Positions 1-11,802 of a stretch of DNA of 36,976 nucleotides are shown in pieces (position 1 is the first letter of the stretch; every line of letters starts with the position of its first letter). Origin of the DNA: Gemmatimonadota bacterium. GTDB taxonomy: Bacteria > Gemmatimonadota > Gemmatimonadetes > Longimicrobiales > Gaopeijiaceae. Position numbers and translations under genes: made by a program. The DNA lies in NCBI GenBank assembly GCA_007126575.1, contig SLBA01000101.1:1-36976 (forward strand). Direction: 5' to 3'. Under the pieces are notes generated by a model. That model did no database searches. It was given only the letters and a program-made list of their open reading frames with translations, and was not told the origin of the DNA.

Positions 1-106
1 CGTTCGTGAGCGGTCGATTGATGAATGCGAAGAATGCCCGGTAGATCAGCGCGTAGCCATCGATGAGGAAGAGGCGCGGACGGGTCTTTTTCGGAAGGTC
101 CACCAT
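1..106 (-). CDS. polA: DNA polymerase I, N-terminal fragment (cut by window edge)
   Basis: Only the first 35 codons are inside the window; the gene runs off the left edge. The peptide starts MVDLPKKTRPRLFLIDGYAL and continues with an IYRAFFAF segment. LxLIDGxxLxYRAFFA is the opening of the 5'-3' exonuclease domain of bacterial DNA polymerase I, where the Asp of LIDG is a metal ligand. The start is the ATG at 106-104, with an AGGA about 12 nt upstream as a weak ribosome site. A strong terminator-like hairpin at 176-205 separates it from exbB, so polA probably has its own promoter. A stand-alone 5'-3' exonuclease would begin the same way and cannot be excluded from this fragment. Confidence 0.8.
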   Translation of the reverse strand, partial: MVDLPKKTRPRLFLIDGYALIYRAFFAFINRPLTN

Positions 107-175
107 GGCTCTGCCGGTTCCTGGGTCGGATGCGATCGGTGCGGGAGGGAGGGTCTCTCCGCACCCAAAGGATAA

Positions 176-205
176 GGGGGGCGCCCCGGCTTCGGGACGC
201 CCCCC
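176..205 (-). terminator. Rho-independent type terminator after exbB
   Basis: GGGGGGCGCCCC (176-187) pairs with GGGACGCCCCCC (194-205) around a 6-nt loop, with one mismatch in 12 bp. On the minus strand it is followed by TTATCCTTT, a short T-rich stretch. It lies 61 nt past the exbB stop and 70 nt before the polA start, so it fits as the end of the upstream minus-strand transcript. Confidence 0.65.
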
Positions 206-266
206 TCGTTCACCTCACCGCCGACGGTGGAACCTCACACCGATCGGGATGGAGTCGCTTCGGACG

Positions 267-974
267 TCAGCGAACCGCCTTGGTGTCCAGTGCATGGATG
301 GTGTCGATCATCTTCTGAGCCGATTCCTCCATGTCGATCACCAGCGCGTCGATTCGCGAGATGAAGTAGTTGTGCGCGATGCTCACCGGAATCGCGATCG
401 TCAGACCGGCCGCGGTGGTGAGAAGCGCCACCTTGATTCCGCCGGCGACGAGCGTCGCCTCGACTTCACCGGCCGCCTCGATCGAGTTGAACGCGATGAT
501 CATTCCGATCACCGTTCCGAGGAAGCCGAGGAGCGGAGCCACGTTCATGAGGGTGGCCAGAATCACCAACCCCTTCTCGAGCTTCGACAATTCCAGGAGA
601 CCCTGGTTCTCGATCGCCTTCATCACCCGGTCGGTTCCCTCGTGTCGCCGCTCGAGACCCGCGTAGAGGATGTTCGAAGCCGGAGAATCCGACTCCTTGC
701 AGACGGCCATGGCGTCATCGATCCGCTGTTCGGCGAGAAGCTGGTTGACCTCGCCGAGGATCTTGCGGGTCCGGCTCGTCTTGGCCAGAAGATCGAAGAA
801 CTTCCAGATGATGACGATAATTCCGAGGACCAGACACGCCCCCAGCGGCCATCGCATGAATCCCATGTCGCCCCAGACCGCCGCGGCCCACTCGGCGACG
901 GTGAGATCGGGATCATCGAACGACGATTGCTGAATTTGAAGAAGCGTGCTTTGGATCTGCGTGAGACCGACCAA
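267..974 (-). CDS. exbB: MotA/TolQ/ExbB proton channel family protein
   Basis: 235 aa, a normal length for ExbB/TolQ. These proteins form the inner-membrane proton channel that, with ExbD/TolR, energises TonB-type transport or outer-membrane constriction. The order is typical: a membrane segment near residues 40-62, a cytoplasmic loop (about 65-130), then two membrane segments holding the conserved stretch NVAPLLGFLGTVIGMI and the later TTAAGLTIAIP. The start is a TTG at 974: minus-strand GGGAGG lies 5 nt upstream, and the nearby ATG at 991 is out of frame. No exbD/tolR or tonB follows; the next gene is polA behind a terminator. The gap to dppF is 117 nt, so it may or may not share a transcript with the importer genes. 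ExbB versus TolQ cannot be settled here. Confidence 0.88.
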   Translation of the reverse strand: MVGLTQIQSTLLQIQQSSFDDPDLTVAEWAAAVWGDMGFMRWPLGACLVLGIIVIIWKFFDLLAKTSRTRKILGEVNQLLAEQRIDDAMAVCKESDSPASNILYAGLERRHEGTDRVMKAIENQGLLELSKLEKGLVILATLMNVAPLLGFLGTVIGMIIAFNSIEAAGEVEATLVAGGIKVALLTTAAGLTIAIPVSIAHNYFISRIDALVIDMEESAQKMIDTIHALDTKAVR

Positions 975-1091
975 GAGGACCTCCCGACATATTAGGGTTG
1001 TAGGTCAAGGATTTCTGGGCGTCCGGGTCGGATCCGGACAAACCGCCGCTGGAATTGGAAGGTGGCATTATGAGGGCCACGTTCCAACCTG

Positions 1092-2114
1092 TCAAGTAGA
1101 ATTTTCGGGTGAAGTTTCGAGCTTGATACATGCCGCACGGTGAGTCGTTCCATCTCCGCACGGATCCAGGGTGGGCACGACACGACTGCAGTGAGTGTCC
1201 TTCGCCGGGTACCAGCACCGTGGATGGAAGGGGCAGCCGGAGGGTACCGAGACCGGGCTGGGCACGTCTCCCTCGAGGACGATCCGTTGGGACTTTTCCG
1301 CCGCCGAGGGGTCCGGCCGGGGAACCGCCGAGAGGAGTGCGCGGGTGTATGGGTGCTGCGGATTCCGGTAGATGTCGGCCGCCGCGCCGATCTCGACGAT
1401 ACGGCCCAGGTACATGACCGCCACGCGGTCGCTGACGTGCTCGACCACCGACAGGTCGTGCGCGATGAACAGGTAACTGAGCCCGAAGGCCTCCTGCAGG
1501 TCCTCGAGAAGGTTCAGCACCTGGGCCTGAACGCTCACGTCGAGCGCCGATACCGGCTCGTCGAGGACGATGAGTTCGGGCTCCACCGAAAGCGCCCGGG
1601 CGATGCCGAGGCGCTGGCGCTGCCCCCCACTGAACTCGTGCGGGTAGCGATCCGCGTGCTCCGGCGATAGCCCCACCACCTCGAGGAGCTCATGGACCCG
1701 CGCCCGGCGTCCGGCTCGATCTCCGCCCAGCTGGTGCACCCGAAGCACCTCGGTGAGCATGTCGCCCACACTCATCCGGGGGTTGAGTGAGGAGTAGGGA
1801 TCCTGAAAGACGATCTGGACCTGGCGTCTCAGCGCCCGCAGGCGACGGCGATCCATGGCCAGGACATCTTCGCCGCGAAAGTGGATCTCGCCCTCGGTCG
1901 GCTCGATCAGGCGCAGGATCGCCCGCCCGGCCGTGGACTTGCCGCACCCCGACTCGCCCACGAGCCCCAGGGTCTCGCCGGCGAGCAGGTCGAACGAGAC
2001 CCCGTCCACGGCCTTCACCGCCGGCCCCCGTCCCAGGAGTTTCCCTCCCAGCGGGAAGTGCTTGCGCAGCCCACGCACCGAAAGCAGGGGAGGGCCCGGA
2101 TCCCGGTTCGTCAT
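1092..2114 (-). CDS. dppF: Peptide ABC transporter ATP-binding protein (DppF type)
   Basis: 340 aa. One of the two cytoplasmic ATPases that drive a dipeptide/oligopeptide/nickel-class importer. Walker A is GESGCGKST at about residues 53-61. The signature FSGGQRQRL, the Walker B region [13 protein letters not shown] and the switch His in FIAHDLSVV are intact. The C-terminus has the family's oligopeptide_HPY tail, with [15 protein letters not shown] followed by the Cys pattern CPFHPRC, C, C, C that ligates a metal or iron-sulfur centre in some members. The start chosen is ATG at 2114, whose ATGA overlaps the stop of dppD. An upstream in-frame extension to 2315 runs through the end of dppD and is unlikely. 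Solute specificity is not readable from the ATPase. Confidence 0.93.
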   Translation of the reverse strand: MTNRDPGPPLLSVRGLRKHFPLGGKLLGRGPAVKAVDGVSFDLLAGETLGLVGESGCGKSTAGRAILRLIEPTEGEIHFRGEDVLAMDRRRLRALRRQVQIVFQDPYSSLNPRMSVGDMLTEVLRVHQLGGDRAGRRARVHELLEVVGLSPEHADRYPHEFSGGQRQRLGIARALSVEPELIVLDEPVSALDVSVQAQVLNLLEDLQEAFGLSYLFIAHDLSVVEHVSDRVAVMYLGRIVEIGAAADIYRNPQHPYTRALLSAVPRPDPSAAEKSQRIVLEGDVPSPVSVPSGCPFHPRCWYPAKDTHCSRVVPTLDPCGDGTTHRAACIKLETSPENST

Positions 2115-3157
2115 CGCGGACGTCCCGGGCGCTGCGGAGCCGATCCCGTAGGCGAGGGGCGCGGTGCGACCCTGCGTTCGGGCTCCTCTTCGAGCCAGCA
2201 CCGGGACGATCGACCCGAGGCCTCGCCATCGACGACGAGAAGGGGAGGAGGGCTCTCGGCACACCGCTCCCAGGCGTGCGGACACCGGTCCCGGAAGCGG
2301 CAACCCTCGGGCCACTCGGTGGCCGAGGGCACGGTCCCCTCGATCGGCCGCAGCCTACGGGCACCCGCGGCGCGCCCGGGGAGGGAATCGAGGAGCCCCC
2401 GGGTGTACGGGTGCCTCGGCTCCCCGAAGACCTGTCGCACCGTGCCGGCCTCGACCACCTGGCCGGCGTACATGACGAGCATCCGGTCGCAGACCTCGGC
2501 CACCACCCCCAGGTCATGGGTGATCAGGAGCATCGCCATTCCCCTGGCCGACTGCGCGTCGGCCAGGAGCTCGAGGATCTGCGCCTGGATCGTGACATCG
2601 AGGGCGGTCGTGGGTTCGTCGGCGATCAGCAGTTCGGGCTCACAGGAGAGGGCCATGGCGATCATGACCCGCTGGCGCATTCCCCCGGAGAGCTGATGCG
2701 GGTGCTCGTCGAAGCGCTGCTCCGGGTCGGAAATGCCCACCTCCCGCAACAGTTCGACACCCACCCGGCGGGCCTCGGCCCTGTCGAGCCCCCGGTGCAG
2801 GCGCAGCGCCTCTCCGATCTGGTTGCCCACCGTGTAGACGGGGTTGAGCGACGTCATGGGCTCCTGGAAGATCATCGCCATCTCGTTGCCGCGAAGCCGC
2901 CGAAGGTCGCCGGCCGACATCCCCACGAGCTCGCGCCCGTTGAGGCGCACCGAACTCCCCTCGACGATCCGTCCCGGGGGATCGGGCACGAGCCCCATGA
3001 TCGAGAGCGAGGTGACCGTCTTGCCGCACCCCGACTCCCCCACGATCCCCAGCGTCTCTCCCTTGCGGAGGGCGAAGCTGATCCCGTCGACGGCACGGGC
3101 GGTGCCCGAGTCGGTCTCGAACCAGGTTCGCAGATTGTCGACCTGAAGGAGGCTCAT
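2111..3157 (-). CDS. dppD: Peptide ABC transporter ATP-binding protein (DppD type)
   Basis: 348 aa, the second ATPase of the importer. Walker A is GESGCGKTV, the signature is LSGGMRQRV, Walker B is [13 protein letters not shown], and the switch His lies in LITHDLGVV. The tail again carries the [12 protein letters not shown] element and a cysteine-rich segment ([15 protein letters not shown]). The start is the ATG at 3157, with GAGG 8 nt upstream overlapping the end of dppC; the gap to the dppC stop is 10 nt. The longer reading from 3208 would extend back over dppC. It overlaps dppF by 4 nt, so the two ATPases are probably translationally coupled. Confidence 0.93.
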   Translation of the reverse strand: MSLLQVDNLRTWFETDSGTARAVDGISFALRKGETLGIVGESGCGKTVTSLSIMGLVPDPPGRIVEGSSVRLNGRELVGMSAGDLRRLRGNEMAMIFQEPMTSLNPVYTVGNQIGEALRLHRGLDRAEARRVGVELLREVGISDPEQRFDEHPHQLSGGMRQRVMIAMALSCEPELLIADEPTTALDVTIQAQILELLADAQSARGMAMLLITHDLGVVAEVCDRMLVMYAGQVVEAGTVRQVFGEPRHPYTRGLLDSLPGRAAGARRLRPIEGTVPSATEWPEGCRFRDRCPHAWERCAESPPPLLVVDGEASGRSSRCWLEEEPERRVAPRPSPTGSAPQRPGRPR

Positions 3158-3167
3158 GCGGACGTCC

Positions 3168-4340
3168 TCAGCTCCGGAGGCGGGGGTCGAGGGCGTCGCG
3201 AAGGCCATCGCCCGCCAGATTGAAGGAGAGCACCACGAAGACGATGGCGAGCCCCGGGAAGGTCGAGATCCACCAGGCGCCCAGCAGGTTGTTTCGCCCG
3301 TCGGCCACCATCGTACCCCACGAGGGGGTGGGTGGCTGCACCCCGAGCCCCAGGAAGGAGAGGCCGGCCTCGAGCACGATGGTGTCGCCGATCCCCAGCG
3401 AGGCGGCCACGATCACGGGGGCCAGGATGTTCGGGATCACGTGGCGCAGGACGATGCGCACCCGCGAGAAGCCGAGGGCGGCGCCCGCCTGCACGAATTC
3501 CCGCTCCCTCAGACTCAGCACCTCGCCGCGGACGATCCTCGTGACCTGGGGCCACTGGGTCAGCCCCAGGATCACCACGATCAGGGTGATCGAGGGCTCG
3601 AAGAGCGCGATGATCGTGATCAGGAGCACGAGCCGGGGAAAGGAGATCACCATGTCGACCCCGCGCATGATCACCGAGTCGACCGCGCCTCCGAGGTACC
3701 CGGACACGGCACCCAGGAGGGTCCCGATGGTGATCGAGATCGAGACCGCCACGAAGCCGATGCTGAGCGAGATCCGGGCGCCGTACAGGAGTCGCGAGAA
3801 GATGTCCCGGGCGAAGTGATCGGTCCCCAGCAGGTGGGTGGCGGACGGCCCGGAGAGGCGATCGGCCAGGAGGTCTCCCTGGAAGGTCGGGTCGAAGGGG
3901 GCGATGAAGGGGGTGAGGAGCGCCACGAGGTAGAAGAAGGCGACCATCCCGACCGCCAGCACTGCCACCCGGTTCTTCCGGAAGGCCCGCGATGCCAGAC
4001 CCCACTGCGAGCGGGACATCGGGAGGGGGTCGCGCCCCTTTCGCAGATCGCGGATCGACCAGGCCAGCGCCCCCGCGATCCCCAGCGCCAGCGTCGCGAA
4101 GGCGATCTGCTCGTCGAGTGCCCCGGTCGGGGCGGCCCATACCCGCTCCCACCGGTACATCAGTAGGGTGACGAGACCCACCCAGAGGGCGGTGACGTAC
4201 CCTCCCGCCGCGAGCCGGCCGGCCAGGAGCTGGGGGAGCCCCGGAAGGACGATCCCCAGTGCCGGGCCTCCCCTAAACCGGACCCGCCTCGACGCTCGGC
4301 TGCGCGCGTCACTCCGGGCTTCGGTCCACACCTCACTCAT
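3168..4340 (-). CDS. dppC: Peptide ABC transporter permease (DppC type) with N-terminal membrane extension
   Basis: 390 aa, about 90-110 residues longer than a usual DppC/OppC (near 280-300). The core from about residue 110 is normal: the family's N-terminal helix ([12 protein letters not shown]), the [20 protein letters not shown] motif, the BPD_transp_1 domain and the ATPase-contact loop around [12 protein letters not shown]. The extra N-terminus has two likely membrane helices (residues about 28-62 and 75-95). It also contains [15 protein letters not shown], which resembles the PGLGQLYNGR helix-start motif of small membrane proteins such as the TM2/DUF5683-like groups. The start overlaps the dppB stop by 8 nt, so the extension is real unless translation begins internally, for example at the Met of MSRSQWG. 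Confidence 0.92.
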   Translation of the reverse strand: MSEVWTEARSDARSRASRRVRFRGGPALGIVLPGLPQLLAGRLAAGGYVTALWVGLVTLLMYRWERVWAAPTGALDEQIAFATLALGIAGALAWSIRDLRKGRDPLPMSRSQWGLASRAFRKNRVAVLAVGMVAFFYLVALLTPFIAPFDPTFQGDLLADRLSGPSATHLLGTDHFARDIFSRLLYGARISLSIGFVAVSISITIGTLLGAVSGYLGGAVDSVIMRGVDMVISFPRLVLLITIIALFEPSITLIVVILGLTQWPQVTRIVRGEVLSLREREFVQAGAALGFSRVRIVLRHVIPNILAPVIVAASLGIGDTIVLEAGLSFLGLGVQPPTPSWGTMVADGRNNLLGAWWISTFPGLAIVFVVLSFNLAGDGLRDALDPRLRS

Positions 4341-5319
4341 AGCGGATCCGGGGGTCGATCACCGAATAGAGGAGGTCGGCGACCAGGTTCCCGATGATCA
4401 CCATGACGGCGAAGATGAAGGCGCCGGCCATGACCACGGGGTAGTCCCGCTGCCCGATCGCGTCGACCACGAGCTTGCCCATCCCCGGCCAGGCGAAGAC
4501 GGTCTCGATGAAGACCGTGCCGCTGAACAGGAAGGGCAGGTAGAGACCGAGGAGGGTCACCACCGGAATCAGCGCATTTCGGAGCGCGTGCTTGAAGATG
4601 ACCGTCCGTTCGGGGAGGCCCTTGGCGCGCGCCGTCCGGACGTAGTCCTGTCGAATCACCTCGAGGAGGCTTCCGCGCATGTATCGGGCGATGCCCGCGG
4701 CGAGCACGAGCGCGAGTGAGATCGAGGGGAGGGCCAGGTGGCGGAGTCGATCGCCCACCTGCTCCAGGGGGGACATGAACTCGTGCCCGACGCTGGTCAT
4801 GCCCGACGCCGGGAAGTAGAAGGGCCAGTCCCACACGTTGCGGGCGGTCAGGCTGAAGATCAGGATCAGCATGAGCGCGAGCCAGAACGAGGGCATCGAG
4901 TAGAAGAAGAGGGCGACGACGCTCAGCGAGTTGTCGATCAGGGAATTCTGGCGGACCGCCTGGAAGACCCCGATGAGGATCCCGGTCAGGAAGGCCAGGG
5001 TGATCGCGCTGAGCGAGAGGATCAGGGTGTTGGGAAGGATCTGCTGGACGATCTCGCGCACCGGCTGGTTGCGAGCGAACGAGACGCCGAAGTCGCCCTG
5101 GATCATCGAGCCCATCCAGCGCACGTAGCGTACGTGGACCGGCTGGTCGAGCCCCATGTTCTGCCGCATCTGCTCGAGGACTTCGGAGGAGACGTTCGGG
5201 GCGGTGTAGATCGAGACCGGGTCGCCGGGCGCCAGGCTCAGGACGAAGAAAATGATGGTCGCGATCCCCAGCACGAGGGGGATCGCGCCCAGCAACCTCC
5301 GGATCAGGTAGCGGCCCAT
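4333..5319 (-). CDS. dppB: Peptide ABC transporter permease (DppB type)
   Basis: 328 aa, the usual length. The N-terminal signature MGRYLIRRLLGAIPLVLGI and the following FFVLSLAPGDP are typical of DppB/OppB. There are six predicted membrane helices, with the ATPase-coupling loop at VRTARAKGLPERTVIFKHA. The C-terminus ends in DPRIRYE, as these permeases commonly do (DPRIRY/DPRVR). Start is ATG at 5319. It overlaps dppC by 8 nt and follows dppA after 94 nt of GC-rich spacer. That spacer contains a direct repeat of TGATTCGCG right at the dppA stop and nothing else I can name. Confidence 0.94.
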   Translation of the reverse strand: MGRYLIRRLLGAIPLVLGIATIIFFVLSLAPGDPVSIYTAPNVSSEVLEQMRQNMGLDQPVHVRYVRWMGSMIQGDFGVSFARNQPVREIVQQILPNTLILSLSAITLAFLTGILIGVFQAVRQNSLIDNSLSVVALFFYSMPSFWLALMLILIFSLTARNVWDWPFYFPASGMTSVGHEFMSPLEQVGDRLRHLALPSISLALVLAAGIARYMRGSLLEVIRQDYVRTARAKGLPERTVIFKHALRNALIPVVTLLGLYLPFLFSGTVFIETVFAWPGMGKLVVDAIGQRDYPVVMAGAFIFAVMVIIGNLVADLLYSVIDPRIRYE

Positions 5320-5413
5320 CGGCCCGGTCGTCGGTGGGGTCGAAGCGTGGCGGGTCGGGCCCGCGGCGAGGGACCCGGGGCCGGAAGGCCGTTCCCGGCG
5401 CGAATCACGCGAA

Positions 5414-7135
5414 TCACCGGATGCGCTCGTCGGCCGGGATCCACCAGTCCTTCAGATTCACCCACTCCCCACGCGCGTCGAGGGACACGTCCCGGAGGCG
5501 GGTGTTCACTCCGCCGAGGCGCTGCGGGAAGAAGAAGTAGGTGTAGGGCTGCAGCTCGACCAGCCTCTCCTGGTACTCGTGCCAGAGGGGGAGGGCTTCG
5601 TCGCGATCGACGATCAGCTGCAGGGTGTCGAGCAGGAAGTCCAGCCGCTCGTCCTCGGTTCCGGCCCAACCGAAGGGCGTGTCCCTCTTCTCGGAGTGGA
5701 AGAGGTCGTGGTCGTCGACCTTGAACTCGGTGACCCAGCCCATCACCACCCCGTCGAAGTCTCTCAGGTCGGGCGAATTGATCTGGTTGAGGAGGGTGGC
5801 CCACTCGACCACCTGGGGCCGGACCGCGACCCCGATGTCCCGAAGCTGCGACTGCATGATCTCGGCGACGTCCTGCCGCTGCTGGTTGGGGTTGTACTTG
5901 ATCGAGATCTCGAGCCGATCCCCTTCAGCGTTCATCCGTATCCCGTCGGGGCCGATCTCGGACCATCCCGCCTCGTCGAGGAGGCGGCGGGCCTCTTCCG
6001 GGTTGTAGGGGAGTGCATCCTCGATCCCCTCGTGATAGGCCCAGTGGAACGGGGGAACGCCGGCGTTCGCGATGCTTCCGTAGCCCCCGAGGAGCGCGTC
6101 GATGATCTGCTGGCGGTTGGTGGCCTGCGTGAGCGCCCGGCGCACCCGGGCGTCAGCCAGCTGGGGGCGGCGCGAGTTCCACCCCACGAAGACATAGTTG
6201 CGGAAGGCGAAGTCGCGCAGCTCCACCTCGGACGAGGCCTCGATCGCGGGGGCCTGGTCGGGGAGGGGTGCGATGTAGACGTCGACGTTTCCGGTCAGGA
6301 GCTCGGTGGCGAGGGTGGTCGGCTCCGGGATGATCCGGTAGATGTAGCGCTCCAGGTACGGCGGACCACCCAGCTCCTCGCTGAAGGCGGGGTTGCGTCG
6401 GAAGGTCCACGATGCGTCGGGCCGGTGCTCGGCGAAGACGAAGGGACCGTTGCCGACCGGGCATCGGGTGCCGAAGGGGTGCTGGCGCAGCTCGGACGGG
6501 GGCACGTCTTCGAGGAGGTGGCGGGGCATGATCGCGGTGGCCCGCCAGGAGTCCATGTAGTCGGCGTGCTCCTGCAGGCGGAAGCGGATGGTGTGGTCGT
6601 CGAGGACCTCGACCCCGTCGGGTCCCCGCACGTAGTTCGACCAGAAGGCGGCGTTCGGGAAGGCCGTCTGCGGGTCGGTGGCCCGAAGGTAGGTGAACTC
6701 CACATCGTGCGCCGTAGTGGGCGTGCCGTCGTGCCAGACGATGTCGTCGCGCAGTTGGAAGGTGAGCTCGGTGATGTCGTCGTTGACCTCCCAGCTGTGG
6801 GCCAGGTACGGCGCCAGCTCGAGAGCCTCGTCCAGCCGGACGAGGCTCATCAGATTGACGAAGAGCTGATGCTGGTTGGCGGAGTAATCCGACGAGACCA
6901 GGGCGTTCATCCCGTCGGCGATCTCGCCGATTCCTCCGACCACGGCCGTGCCCCCGTAGCGCTCCCCGGTGGGCTGTTCGAAGTCCGCCATGTACGCATC
7001 GACCGCGGGCAGGACCTCCTGGCAGAAGGCCGGCATGCCGGCGTAGGAACGGGTCCCTTCGGTGTCTCCGCACCCGGCCAGGGCCAGGACCGCCAGGGTG
7101 GAGAGTACCGAGACCACTCGGCGAATCGTTCTCAT
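5414..7135 (-). CDS. dppA: Peptide ABC transporter solute-binding lipoprotein (SBP family 5)
   Basis: 573 aa. It is a family 5 extracytoplasmic solute-binding protein, the receptor of the adjacent permease/ATPase set. The signal peptide MRTIRRVVSVLSTLAVLALA is followed by a lipobox with Cys22 (LALAGC), so it is a lipoprotein. Family landmarks are LAHSWEVNDDITELTFQLRD, the FTYLRATDP region, NGPFVF, and the later ALTQATNRQQIIDALLGG and NPEEARRLLDEAGW. The start is ATG at 7135 with AAGGAG 6 nt upstream; the reading from 7198 adds 21 residues with no ribosome site. Several members bind dipeptides, oligopeptides, nickel or sugars, so the substrate remains open. Confidence 0.92.
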   Translation of the reverse strand: MRTIRRVVSVLSTLAVLALAGCGDTEGTRSYAGMPAFCQEVLPAVDAYMADFEQPTGERYGGTAVVGGIGEIADGMNALVSSDYSANQHQLFVNLMSLVRLDEALELAPYLAHSWEVNDDITELTFQLRDDIVWHDGTPTTAHDVEFTYLRATDPQTAFPNAAFWSNYVRGPDGVEVLDDHTIRFRLQEHADYMDSWRATAIMPRHLLEDVPPSELRQHPFGTRCPVGNGPFVFAEHRPDASWTFRRNPAFSEELGGPPYLERYIYRIIPEPTTLATELLTGNVDVYIAPLPDQAPAIEASSEVELRDFAFRNYVFVGWNSRRPQLADARVRRALTQATNRQQIIDALLGGYGSIANAGVPPFHWAYHEGIEDALPYNPEEARRLLDEAGWSEIGPDGIRMNAEGDRLEISIKYNPNQQRQDVAEIMQSQLRDIGVAVRPQVVEWATLLNQINSPDLRDFDGVVMGWVTEFKVDDHDLFHSEKRDTPFGWAGTEDERLDFLLDTLQLIVDRDEALPLWHEYQERLVELQPYTYFFFPQRLGGVNTRLRDVSLDARGEWVNLKDWWIPADERIR

Positions 7136-7173
7136 CTGATGCTCCTTCGAGTCAATGGGGCCGACCCGGCGAC

Positions 7174-7190
7174 GCTCCCTCGGCGGGAGC
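7174..7190 (-). terminator. Short hairpin between lipM-like gene and dppA
   Basis: GCTCCC (7174-7179) and GGGAGC (7185-7190) form a 6-bp stem with a 5-nt loop, 8 nt beyond the stop of the LipM-like gene. No T-run follows on the minus strand, so it may be an attenuator, an mRNA 3'-end protector or chance. Confidence 0.3.
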
Positions 7191-7198
7191 CGCATCAC

Positions 7199-8011
7199 TC
7201 AGCGTCGCCATGTCCAATCCGAGGATTCATACTGCGTTCGAAGGCGTTCCGCCACCTCCAGCTCCCGCGGGCGAAGCTCGTCGAGCTCCCACTTCCCCCC
7301 ATAGCTCCCGGCCATCGCGGCCTCGACCGCGGCCCCCACCCGGGCGAAGGGGAGGGGGGCGACACCCAGTTCGGCCAGCGAGATTCCCTGTCCCTCGCCG
7401 GGCTCCGATCCGGGCTGCACGCGCAGTGCGGCGAAGGTGGTGGTCGAGGGGGCGAGGAGGAGGGATCCGTGCTGCAGGAGGGTCGAGCCGATCCGCCGCT
7501 GCGCACTCCCCACCAGCTTCCGGCCGGTGGCGACGACCTCGCCCGGGGCGGGGGCTCGAAAGCAGGCTCCGGCATCGGGGAGGAGCGGATCACCCCCGCC
7601 GGGGGCCAGCGTGCTCTCGACCCCGAGGGAGCGAAGGGCCGTGACCAGGGCGCGGTTGATGCGGCCGTAGGTGCCCCGGAGGCCATCGGGGTTGCGCAGG
7701 GGCAGGATCGCGGCGTAGGTGAGCTCCCGGTCGTGCAGGACCTCACGGCCTCCCGTGGGGCGGCGCACCACCTCGACCCCGAAGGCATCGATCGCCATGG
7801 GGTCGTAGCGACCCTTCGCCGGCTGGTTGCGCCCGAAGGAGAGGGTGGGGCGGCGCCACCGGTAGATCCTCAGCACCCCCTCGCCGGGTGGGAGCTCGCG
7901 GGCCAGGGCGTGGTCGACCGCCATGTTCCAGGCGGCCGCGCCGGGAGGGTGCCGGAGGATGCGCCAGCGACGCGGAACGCCGACAGGGCCCTCTCCGGCC
8001 GTCTGTCTCAC
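7199..8011 (-). CDS. lipM: LipM-like octanoyltransferase / lipoate-protein ligase family
   Basis: 270 aa, biotin/lipoate A/B protein ligase family. Seen: RRPTGGREVLHDRELTYA (residues 83-100), the acyl-binding lysine in ATGRKLVGSAQRR, and a Cys at residue 150 (DAGACF) just before it. As I recall, Gram-positive LipM octanoyltransferases use a Cys in the same place, whereas LplA ligases lack it. I therefore prefer octanoyl transfer from acyl-ACP to GcvH or other lipoyl domains, with LplA-type activity as the alternative. The start is GTG at 8011, overlapping the UPF0173 stop as GTGA. Its place two genes below gcvP, in the same direction, supports a role in GcvH lipoylation. No lipA is in the window. 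Confidence 0.8.
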   Translation of the reverse strand: MRQTAGEGPVGVPRRWRILRHPPGAAAWNMAVDHALARELPPGEGVLRIYRWRRPTLSFGRNQPAKGRYDPMAIDAFGVEVVRRPTGGREVLHDRELTYAAILPLRNPDGLRGTYGRINRALVTALRSLGVESTLAPGGGDPLLPDAGACFRAPAPGEVVATGRKLVGSAQRRIGSTLLQHGSLLLAPSTTTFAALRVQPGSEPGEGQGISLAELGVAPLPFARVGAAVEAAMAGSYGGKWELDELRPRELEVAERLRTQYESSDWTWRR

Positions 8012-8697
8012 CCCAGGTCCATCGTGTCGCCGGCCTTCATCACCTCGACGCGCGCCCGGCTTCCGACTTTCTCGACGAAGGCGTCGGTGTCCTGTTCGAT
8101 CAGCTCGAAGGTGTCGTAGTGGATCGGAACGACCACCTTCGGCTCGATGAACTCGATCGCCCGCACGGCCTCTTCTGGCCCCATGGTGAAGTTGTCGCCG
8201 ATCGGGAGGAGCGCCACGTCGACCCGCCCCTTCAGGAGCTGCATGTCGGTCAGCAGGGCGGTGTCACCGGCGTGATACACCCGGGTCCCGTCGAGCTCGA
8301 AGAGGAAGCCGCCCGGCACGGTGGTCCACTGCCCCGACTCGTCGCCGTGCACCTGGCCGCCGTGGAGCGCCGGGGTCATCTGCACCCGACCGAAGGGAAA
8401 ATCCCACCCCCCTCCGATGTGCATCGGGTGCCCGCCCTCGATCCCCTGCGAGCCCGCGAACATCACGATCTCGAAGGTCGAGACGAGGGTGGCGCCGGTC
8501 CGCCGCACGAGGGGAAAGGCGTCGACGATGTGGTCCTCGTGGCCGTGCGTGCAGAAGACGTAGTCGAGGTCCTCGAGATCCTCGGCCGCGATGTCCGCCA
8601 TCGGATTTCCGGTGAACCATGGATCCACCACGATCCGGGTCCCGTCCCCGGTCTCGATCGAAAAGGTGGAGTGGCCGTGAAAGGTCAACTTCGCCAT
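8008..8697 (-). CDS. UPF0173-type metal-dependent hydrolase (metallo-beta-lactamase fold)
   Basis: 229 aa. The metallo-beta-lactamase fold is shown by HGHSTF at the N-terminus, the metal motif THGHEDHIVDAF, AGDTALLTDM and the late VPIHYDTFEL. This pattern is the UPF0173/YtkL-like group; the substrate is unknown for most members. The start is the ATG at 8697 with AGGAG 7 nt upstream. The frame stays open to 8835, but that stretch has no homology-like features and runs into gcvP. It overlaps the LipM-like gene by 4 nt and follows gcvP by 61 nt, so it is probably in the gcv transcript. A direct role in glycine cleavage is not implied by the fold. Confidence 0.88.
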   Translation of the reverse strand: MAKLTFHGHSTFSIETGDGTRIVVDPWFTGNPMADIAAEDLEDLDYVFCTHGHEDHIVDAFPLVRRTGATLVSTFEIVMFAGSQGIEGGHPMHIGGGWDFPFGRVQMTPALHGGQVHGDESGQWTTVPGGFLFELDGTRVYHAGDTALLTDMQLLKGRVDVALLPIGDNFTMGPEEAVRAIEFIEPKVVVPIHYDTFELIEQDTDAFVEKVGSRARVEVMKAGDTMDLG

Positions 8698-8758
8698 CGG
8701 TGGTCTCCTGCGTTCGGTTGGGACTGGGAGGTCTGGCGGAACCGTTCGTCGTGTGGGG

Positions 8759-11662
<2,904 letters not shown>

Positions 11663-11802
11663 GATGTCCTCGATCTATCGATCGTCAACGCCCGACCACT
11701 CCGGCGGCCGGACTCGATGGTGTGGGAATCCCGAATCGGGGCTCTTCCATGTGACCCCCGGTGGGGGTGGGGCGTTCCAGAAAATCGCGGGCCGGATGGG
11801 CC

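Noticed and set aside
5579-8119. 846-aa open frame antisense to dppA and the lipM-like gene
   Set aside because: Same cause. It crosses three real genes and their spacers, and its composition is low-complexity V/D/G/R-rich with no recognisable fold.
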